The translations under genes and the position numbers were made by a program. The notes beneath the pieces are model-generated. The model did no database searches, had not been told where the DNA came from, and saw only the letters and a program-made list of their open reading frames with translations. From NCBI GenBank assembly GCA_012931725.1, contig CM022944.1, positions 36,116,539 to 36,180,538 on the forward strand: a stretch of 64,000 nucleotides of DNA, in the 5' to 3' direction. Every line of letters begins with the position of its first letter. Positions within the stretch are counted from its first letter, which is position 1. The DNA is from Litsea cubeba. Lineage: Eukaryota; Streptophyta; Magnoliopsida; Laurales; Lauraceae. Below are positions 12,921 through 21,200 of the stretch, piece after piece.

Positions 12921-13871
12921 TGTCATGCCCCGAGCCCGAGATTTCGCACATCCTGAGGCGCGACACACGCCTGAGTGGAAATTCGAGTCAAACTCATTGA
13001 CTCTTGGTCCCCACGTACAGAATTTACTCACAGGATATCACGTGTGAGGTTTATAAATCCATGTATCTATATTTTTCACCTGTAAAAATTTTTTGTCAAA
13101 TCGATATCCATCCATAATTTATCATGTATCAAAGTATAGAGCATAAGAGTCCATAAGAAATACTTTAATTTCAAGTTCAAATTCTAAAGATAAAGAGAGA
13201 AGAACTAAGTTAAGTTTACAATCCCAAAAGCTAAACAAGTTTATAAGCTACTACAAAAGATGTGGCAATCCTAGCCACAGTCCATGGGTCATTTAAACGT
13301 CCATCTCATCGTGTAGATGTCTAAAAGACATCATCAGGAGTCCATTCTGCTACGTTAAGGAGAGGTTCCTCTTCCTCAAGGATCTCCGGGGCAGTGGCGT
13401 CGATGTATTCACCTGTAACGCCAAGTGTAGCACCATTAGACTAAGCTAAGCAAGACAAACATATACAGTCCATATAACATGTAACAAATGAAGAGTCAGA
13501 CAGGAATAAATCATAAGAGATCAAGGAATGATCACTAGGCATATTAGTGCATGAATTAGTATGAGACATACGAGTCATAGATAACAGATAAACATATTAA
13601 CAGAACTAGTTGGCACATCCACATAAGCTATGTTCTCTCAAGTTAATCATATAACATGAAAATAAAATGAGAGCAGAAACATAACAGAACAGGGCGGTGC
13701 TACTAGGAGACAGAGGTACCCAGAATTCTCCATCGTAGACCTAGGGTGCCGGTCAACCCTCAAAATAATTTCCCATCTGCAGAGGGCCAGAAATATACTA
13801 AACCCACACTTAGCCGGATCCGACTTAGATAGGGTCGAAGCTAAGTGGTGCCGACTTATAGAGTGCAATGT

Positions 13872-13995
13872 ACAAACAACAGATCAGGTGCAGAACAGTG
13901 TTAATCAGATACAGGACATATGCAGGACAAGAGACAAACAACAGATCAGGTGCAGAACAGTGTTAATCAGATACAGGACATATGCAGGACAAGAC
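13872..13995. repeat. 62-bp tandem duplication in solo LTR C
   Basis: Two nearly identical 62-bp copies (13872-13933 and 13934-13995) beginning ACAAACAACAGATCAGGTG. It looks like a simple local duplication. Confidence 0.85.
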
Positions 13996-14670
13996 ATAAA
14001 TGACAGGGAATCAGAACTTACGGAGATATACTGAACAAAGCCAGAAATAAATATAACATAACAGATTTGTAACAGAAAATACATAATTGAACAGAAGCAT
14101 GATCAAGTCATACAAGAATACTGGAAACGTAATGCAATGCATGTACAGAGATATCATATTCGGAATCAAGACAGAAATCAAGCCAAGCCTACGGTCTTGG
14201 GAACACATGTGGTCTTCACCGTCCAACTAGGGGTAGTATTAAGAATTTCGACATTATTGGGCTACAAAGGATCCCCTTGGCGTTACATAATTAGGATGCC
14301 AAATTCCTTAATATAAAACATTTGGTTCGGTACAATTCGAAGAACACAAGGTCCCTTGTGGTGTACGATTGCTCAATTCCTAACCATAACTTAACATATT
14401 CATTGGTCATGATAAAGTTCAGGGTACACATCCTACAGGTCCATCTATCAGGCCAATCAACTAGAACAAACTACGGTTCAATATCCGGCTCATGGAAACA
14501 TCCATTTGTCACAATTTTGTAGAACCCAACATTTATTCTTTTCTAAGATTCAAATCAAATAAATTGGTATGTAGATCATGAGCTTTCCAACGGTATGTAG
14601 ATCTCCAAAAACGGACATACGGTTCAAAAGTTACGGTCGTTGGAAATCTGCATACTGCAGTCATCAGGTT

Positions 14671-14803
14671 CGCTCGAGCGTCCAGATGTTCGCTCGAGCG
14701 GACCCCAGACAGAGAGCTGTTCGCTCGACCGGACCAAAGTTCGCTCGAGCGAACTCTCCCAGAGAGCCCTTCGCTCGAGCGTGCACTCACGCTCACTCGA
14801 GCG
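14671..14803. repeat. CGCTCGAGCG palindrome cluster in solo LTR C
   Basis: CGCTCGAGCG or one-mismatch versions at 14671, 14691, 14722 (CGCTCGACCG), 14742, 14772 and 14794. Steps are 20, 31, 20, 30 and 22 bp. Some extend to the perfect palindrome TTCGCTCGAGCGAA. Counted from the LTR start on the minus strand the cluster lies at about 1.05-1.18 kb, close to the place of the different palindrome cluster in element B (1.23-1.38 kb). Confidence 0.88.
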
Positions 14804-15007
14804 AACTGTCAAATCTATGTGTCCAAAAATCTGAAACTTCTTTGTTTCTCTCAGGCCATTCAAGGCATTCATTCCAGGTTTTAACCCACTACAAATGGGT
14901 ATCCTTGAGCTTCCAACATGCTCATAAAACATCATTCAATCCCATATACATTAATAAGAACCATTCATTAAAAATCCGATGTTTTGAGCAAGAAGAAGGG
15001 TGTCTAC

Positions 15008-15053
15008 ACATGATTGCATATATTCAAGAGACATGATTGCATATATTCAAGAG
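15008..15053. repeat. 23-bp tandem duplication in solo LTR C
   Basis: ATGATTGCATATATTCAAG plus four more bases occurs twice head to tail. Confidence 0.85.
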
Positions 15054-15848
15054 ACAAACAAGGAGGCATGCATATAAATGTACATATTTAACTTGCCTTG
15101 GTGCTTGGAAGCTATCTCACACTCCAAATCCTTTCTAATAAAAAATCCCCAAAAATACAAGCTCAAATGCCCTAAAAATGGTGAAAACGAAATGGAAGAA
15201 AATGAATGAGGAAGAAGATGATGCATTCACGAATTTAGGACATTCTTTCACTAATCTGAAGCAAGAGAAAGGAAATGGAAGATGAGACTTACCAATGGAG
15301 GAAATGAAACACTTTTACAGAGAATGAAAGCTTGGAGAAGATGAATAGGAAGATGAAGATGTCTCCACCAAGACTCACATGCAATAGCTAACCCAAGAGG
15401 ATGTTAGAGATGGAAGGCTGGGAGGAGATCAAGTAGTAAAGAGATTGAGAAGAGAGGGTTCAGCTGGAGATGAAGAAAGAAGAAAGGAGTACCTGAAATA
15501 GGGTTTTAACCCAATAGTTGCATGCAAGTCCACAAATGGGCTGAAAATCTCAAGAAAGGGCTTAGGCTGATTAAGTGGGCTGGAAATGGGTCTAAATGGA
15601 TCCGAATTTAATGGGTCAAAACGTGAAAGTTAAGGCCCATGAAATGCTCTATGCAATGCATTAAAATCCCAAAAATTTCTAAATGCACACAAAACCCAAA
15701 ACACTCCAAAATTCATAATCTACCTAGTAAATGGTCAAACCCCACTAATTCTACCTAATCAAGTTCAATCACAATCAAAACATCCACTAAGCAATTAGTC
15801 TAAATTAATTAACTCTAAAATGAGATTAAGGCGGGTCGGGGTGTTACA

Positions 15849-16150
15849 TAGGCTTCTCAAAATTTTGGGTTCATACACCCTGAGACTGACCTCGGGTTCA
15901 TACACCCAGGCTTCTCGAAATTTTGGGTTGATACACCCTGAGACTGACCTCGGATTCATACACCCAGGCTTCTCAAAATTCTGGGTTCATACACCCTGAG
16001 ACTGACCTCGGGACCATGCGCCCAGTCTTCTCAAAATCCTGGGCTCGTTCGCCCCGAGATTGACCCCGGGACCATGCACCCAGGCTACTAAAAATTTCGG
16101 TTTCGTGCACCCAGATTCTAACCTTGGGTTCATACACCCAGTTCCCTCGG
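15849..16150. repeat. 58-bp tandem repeat of element A with GGGT...ACCC hairpins
   Basis: About five degenerate units running from aggcttctc to the next aggcttctc, 58 bp apart. Each unit carries two copies of GGGTTCATACACCC, a 4-bp stem with a 6-nt loop. One copy at 16041-16054 reads GGGC-tcgttc-GCCC, a compensatory change that keeps the stem. It is non-coding and lies between pol and the antisense ORF of element A. Confidence 0.8.
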
Positions 16151-17085
16151 GTTCACCTCGGCCAATAGTAGCCTAAAAAAAAGAAGAGAGAAACTCCACT
16201 TGTATTGGTTGAAACTCCATTTGTATTGACTAGAATGTTTTCATTACAATAGAAAATTTCATTACATGAGTTGCAGAAAAGCAATGAAAAGTACAAAGAG
16301 GAGGCTTTCTATCCTCTACAAAAAAGAAGAAAAGCTCGGAAGCACTACTCTTCATTGGTCCTCGATGCTTGGAGCTCTACAATACCCTATGGTTAGTTAG
16401 ACCAAGTTCGCAACCAACTCCCGGTTCACCGCAGATGTCTGATCTCCTCCCAGCCGCATCGACAAGAATTGATCAAAGACCCACGTTCAGAGCGCGCGTG
16501 GTCCACGGTGACCGGATTCAGAGGGCGCATAGTCCACGATGACTGAGTACAACCTTTCTCGGAGTTCTTTTCAGTCGCAAAAGGTTCACACATAGCAAGG
16601 GATTTTAAAGGACTCCTGAGAGATGGAACCACCGGAGCATCTGGCGGGAGCAAGCGGATCTCCATGCCTGTGATGAACATAAGAGGCCACTGACGTAAGT
16701 CTCTCCTCCTTGGCCGGCTTATCTCCCCTACTCGAGATAATGATGAGCATGTAGCAGAGCAGTACCTCTACTTATAGGGGGAAAGGAGGCTCGGATTCCA
16801 AGACCTCATTTATGGAGTATGGCCTCCCATGCTTCACGTGCGGCGCACGTTACCTATGAGTTGACTGGCTAATCGGATGGTGACAAGTGGAGTCATCCGC
16901 TTAATTTCCGCATCGATCTTTCTGCTATACTTATTACTGTCTATGAGCCTCGGAATGCGGGATACCAAGACGGATAACAATGAAAACCGCCAGGTATTTT
17001 CAAGACTGTCCTCCCCCGTTTATCATTCCAACACAGGCAATCCTTCTACCACAAACCATCAATATTTAGCCAGACTCAAACACTT
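16151..17085. other. Unassigned sequence of element A
   Basis: AT-rich sequence with a near-duplicate of ttgaaactcca(c/t)ttgtattg around 16190-16230. I see no conserved protein in any frame. It may hold decayed antisense-ORF or LTR sequence of element A, but I cannot show it. Confidence 0.4.
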
Positions 17086-17090
17086 GACCT
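17086..17090. repeat. Left target-site duplication of element D
   Basis: gacct directly before the LTR start TGTTGGAATT. It is identical to 24567-24571 after the other LTR. Confidence 0.95.
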
Positions 17091-17283
17091 TGTTGGAATT
17101 TGAGATGACTTGAGAAGTCTTTTGATGAATTGAAGAAGTTAGCATCTCAAGTATTGATTTGAGTTGGAATTCTTGTCAACACATTGTCACAAACATGATG
17201 ATAATAAGCTGGTGTTGATAGAGCTGAAAAGAAGAAACAGAATTGAAACAGTCAGGAATTAAGAATTCCTGATGCAGAGCACG

Positions 17284-17477
17284 CGGTCGACCGGGCTCTT
17301 CATGCGGTCGACCGAGAAAGAAGAAACCTGCAGAAAACAGTTTCAGGCACCTCTCAGTTATTTTCGTGACACAGTGTGTCTTCAGTCGACCGGGACCCCA
17401 GGATGTCGACCGAGCTCAAAAGTTGTCTGTTTCCAGTCAGTGTCTTCGGTCGACCGAGCAAGCCAGGATGTCGACCG
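17284..17477. repeat. Paired GTCGAC palindromes upstream of D promoter
   Basis: CGGTCGACCG or close variants at 17284 and 17305, 17383 and 17403, 17447 and 17468. The spacing within pairs is 21, 20 and 21 bp. They lie 130-325 bp upstream of the TATA box at 17608, in the U3 region. The 3' LTR repeats the cluster at 23622-23815. One of the two LTR-LTR substitutions, A versus G at 17384, falls in a palindrome, where the 3' copy has the perfect form. Confidence 0.9.
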
Positions 17478-17607
17478 AGCACGGGAACCAGAGTTGCGCA
17501 GAATTAGAAGTTTTGCACGAAAATTCAGCACTCTTATCTAATTCGTTTGGGACTCTTTCTAAACGAATTGTAGCCCGTTTTAAATACAATTAAGGGTTAT
17601 CAAAACC

Positions 17608-17617
17608 TATAAAAAGG
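17608..17617 (+). promoter_or_regulatory. TATA box of element D
   Basis: TATAAAAAGG in the 5' LTR, about 610 bp upstream of the LTR end. It is a plausible start for the genomic RNA and is copied in the 3' LTR at about 23946. Confidence 0.75.
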
Positions 17618-18228
17618 CATGTAAGGGTCGTTCTTAAAGACACACCAGAAGAGAAGAGTTTTAGAGAGTAATAGAGAGAGTTTTGGAGAGAAGAAGAGTG
17701 CTGGTGCTGTGTTGCTGTGTTGCTGCATTATCAGACGTTTTCTACAGCAATTGTGGACGAGATTATGCTCTAGAAGATGGTGATTCGTCCATGAGTTAAG
17801 TGTCTCTCTTTTATGCTTTAGATTTCAATTTGTAAGGGATTGAGAGAGAGAGAATTGTAGAGGGGAAGGGCTGTAGACAGAATTAATCTTCTATTCTGTT
17901 TTTACATCAAGTTGGTGCTTGGTGTTTGGGGTTTGGTGATCCTATCTGTGGGTGCAGATAAATTGTAAAGGGAGTCGGTGCTTCCTAGATAGTTGGTGCT
18001 ATCTGAAACTAAGGGTTGGTGCTCTTTGTCGTTGGTGCGACTAAATAAGATTCAGATCTGTCCCGGATTGGTGTTCGGACAGTCTTTGAACCGTGGACGT
18101 AGCCTTTCGGTGAACCACGTTAAATCTGGTGTCATTGTGTGGTTTGACTTGTTTTGTTGTTGAATTGGACCTGTTTTTAGAAATCACTGATTCACCCCCC
18201 CCTCTCAGTGATCGCGGTATCCAACAAT

Positions 18229-18240
18229 TGGTATCAGAGC
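18229..18240 (+). promoter_or_regulatory. Primer binding site of element D, tRNA-iMet
   Basis: TGGTATCAGAGC two bases after the 5' LTR, complementary to the 3' end of initiator-Met tRNA. Confidence 0.95.
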
Positions 18241-18292
18241 GAGGTTCCCTTGATCAGTTTAATACGCTAAGGGTGATCACTTGTCAAATCAC

Positions 18293-21200
18293 ATGGCAGT
18301 CAATACAGGGAATATGAAAGCACCTCTGTTTGATGGTTCTAATTACTCCTTTTGGAAGATTAGGATGCAAGCCTTCATCAAATCTCTTGGCTATGATGTT
18401 TGGGAGGCTGTCAGAGCCGGTTACAATGCTGCCACCGTACCCAATGATACAGCATCGAAGAAGTTGGCAGACAACGACTCCAAGGCGCAGAATGCACTCT
18501 TTAGTGGCCTTGTGGACAGCGAGCTTGTCAAAGTAATTGCATGCAAAACAGCCAAGGAAATTTGGGACAAGTTGCAAAGCATACATGAAGGTGATGAGAA
18601 GATTAAAGAAGCCAAATTGCAAACTCATCGCTCTCAATTCGAGTCTCTTCGCATGGAGGAAAGCGAGAATGTTGACTCGTATATGCAACGAGTGAATGAA
18701 GTCACGAATGACATTCGTGGACCAGGGGAGGAGATTAAAGAGCCGGTCATCGTCAAAAAGGTTCTAAGATCTCTTCTTCCCCGGTTTGATTCAAAAGTCT
18801 CAGCCATCGAAGAAGCCAAAGATCTGAATGCATTTTCCATGGATGAATTACATGGTTCTCTAACTGCCTATGAGATGCGCATAGGAAAGACGTCTTCATC
18901 TGATAAAGAAGCGGCCTTCAAAGTTCAGAAAAAGGCAAAAGAGACTGCTGGTCATGATGTTGATTCTGATGATGATGAGCTTGAGGCTCAATTTGTTAGA
19001 AAATTGAAGAAAGGAAGCAATGGCAAGTACAAAGGGAAGCTACCCTTTAAATGCTTCAATTGTGGAGGTATTGGTCACTTTGCTGCGAAGTGTCCGCTAA
19101 AAGAAGACAATGATAATGACTCTTATGCTGAAAAGAGTAAAGGAAAGAGAAATTTTAGAAAAAGGGGCAAAGCTAAAAACTTTCTATGTCAACAAGATGA
19201 CAGCACGTCTGAAACTTCAGACGATGATGAATCAACCGAAGCTCTCTTCATGGTCACTGTTGAAGAAGAAGAAGAGCTAGATCCGGAAGAGGATGAGGAG
19301 GCTGAAGTCAATCTTGAAGAGGAACTCATAGCCGCATTTGAGGAGCTAAGCATGGAACGCAAGTCAAGTAAGAAAAATCTGAAACTTCTCCATGAATCTG
19401 AAAGTTCTATTATTGCTTTGAAAACTCAAGTAGAAGAATATAAAAGAATGGTAGAAGTCCTTGAAAACCAAATAAGTATCAAAAAGGAAGAGGCTATGAA
19501 ACTTGAAACTGAGATCGCTAGAGCAAAGGCTGAAAATTTGGAAAATAGCAAAAAACTCAAAGCGCTCCAAGCGATTGAAGGGACTATGAAACTCAATGAA
19601 CTACTGAAAGTTCAAAGACCTGCCCACTTCAGATTTGGTCTAGGATTTGAGAAAGGAGAATCCTCTAAGATTGCACCTCCTAAAAAGAAAGAGCTTGTGA
19701 AGCAAGTCACTGCACCTTCTAACTCTATGAAGCCCACTCAACCTAGAAAGGAGTCCATTCCTATTAGAAAGGTAATGAAGACTAACCAGCCACAAAGAAG
19801 ATACAAATTCTATGGTTATTGCTTTCATTGTAATATGTTTGGACATAAAAGAGCTGATTGCAAATTCTATGTAAGAAACAGTCCATTTGTGACTAGGAAT
19901 CCTTTTTCAATCCTAAGTAGCCACAAAATTGAGTGCTATATGTGTCATAATTATGGACACTTGGCTAGGGATTGTAGGTTGCATATTGCTAACAAATTTC
20001 AGGTTGAAAAGAAACCCAAGTTAGTCAAGGCTTGGAGAGCAAAGCAAAGTGCAGAAAGTCCCAAAGAATCTCTCATTGTGCAAACGGCATTCAATGCACA
20101 AAAGAAGACAGCACCATGGGTCCTTGATAGTGGTTGTTCAAGCCATATGACTGGTGATAAAGAGAAATTCATCAAATTACAGCACTATGAAGGCGGTTCA
20201 GTGAAGTTTGGCAACAATGATGGTGCCAAAATCTGCGGAAAAGGTGTTATTCAGCTTATGGCAAACAAGATCAGATCGGAAGAAGTCTTATATGTGTCTG
20301 GATTGAGACACAACCTGCTTAGTGTATGCCAGATCTGTGACAAGGGCCACGAAGTTATCTTCACAAAGAATGGGTTTGCCATCAAGAAGAGTAGCAACGG
20401 CAAAACAGTGGCAACTGGATCAAGAACTGCTGGAAATCTCTATACATTGTCAGATGGAGCTGAAAAGACCTGCTTGATGAGTCGGACAGAGGAAAGTTGG
20501 TTGTGGCACAAACGCCTTGGGCATCTAAGCTTTGATAACATGTCAAAGATTTGCAATTCAAAGGCTGTAAGAGGCATGTCTATAGTTGAAAAGCCTTCCA
20601 ATCCCATTTGCGACTCTTGCCAAAAGGGAAAGCAAACGAGGGTTATGTTCAAGTCAAAGGAGCATCATTCCAAGAAACCTCTTGAGCTAGTGCACACTGA
20701 TCTCTGTGGACCGATGCGAACTCAAAGCACCAATGGAGATAAGTATTTCATGTTATGCATTGATGATTATACTCGTATGACATGGGTATTGTTTCTTAAG
20801 CATAAGCATCAAGCACTTGATCGTTTTAAAGTGTTTAAAGCACAGGTTGAAAATCAATTGGAAAAACGTATCAAGATTTTAAGGTCTGATCGTGGAGGCG
20901 AGTTCACATTTGAAGAGTTCACTAAATATTGTGAACATCATGGCATTCAAAGACAGTACTCAGCCCCTAGAACTCCACAGCAAAATGGAGTAGTGGAACG
21001 GAAGAATCGCACCGTACAAGAGATGGCTCGTACGATGCTAAGTGAAAGCAAGATGGCTGACAAGTATTGGAAAGAGGCAATTCATACGGCTGTATACATT
21101 CAAAACCGATGCTTGATCAGGCCACATGAAGACAAAACTCCCTATGAGCTATGGTTTGGAAGAAAAGCAACAGTCAAGCACTTCAGAGTCTTCGGCAGCA

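Larger units (their letters stand above)
12921..15848 (-). mobile_element. Element C: solo LTR of a Tekay-like gypsy element
   Basis: On the minus strand it begins TGTAACACCCCGACCC at 15848 and ends CATGACA at 12921. It is flanked by caggc (12916-12920) and taggc (15849-15853), a 5-bp target-site duplication with one mismatch, and there is no internal region. A single LTR with a TSD on both sides is the product of LTR-LTR recombination. The host sequence on both sides is the same tandem repeat of element A, which confirms the join. Several short ORFs inside it are not coding. Confidence 0.85.
17091..18226 (+). repeat. Element D 5' LTR
   Basis: TGTTGGAATT to TATCCAACA, 1136 bp. It contains the GGTCGACC palindrome cluster (17284-17477), a TATA box at 17608 and a terminal fold-back at about 18173-18226, in which ATCACTGA and TCAGTGAT flank a C-run and TGTT and AACA form the outer ends. 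Confidence 0.95.

Noticed and set aside
14533..15036. ORFs on both strands over the CTCGAG cluster
   Set aside because: Ser/Arg-rich shadows of the palindromic repeat in a solo LTR.
16426..16680. Minus-strand ORF as part of the element A antisense gene
   Set aside because: It could be, but the sequence shows no resemblance to 24765-25113 or to the E/I gene, so I left it unassigned.
7158..17477. SalI, XhoI and similar sites suggesting cloning-vector contamination
   Set aside because: GTCGAC and CTCGAG clusters lie inside clear LTRs, are repeated in both LTRs of D and vary by point changes. No vector or polylinker sequence accompanies them.
17272..17593. Small ORFs over the GTCGAC palindromes, repeated in the 3' LTR
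   Set aside because: They follow the palindromic repeats, lie upstream of the TATA box in an LTR and resemble no protein.
18229..18240. tRNA gene for initiator Met
   Set aside because: Only the 12-nt complement of the tRNA 3' end is present at 972, 18229 and 37780; these are primer binding sites.
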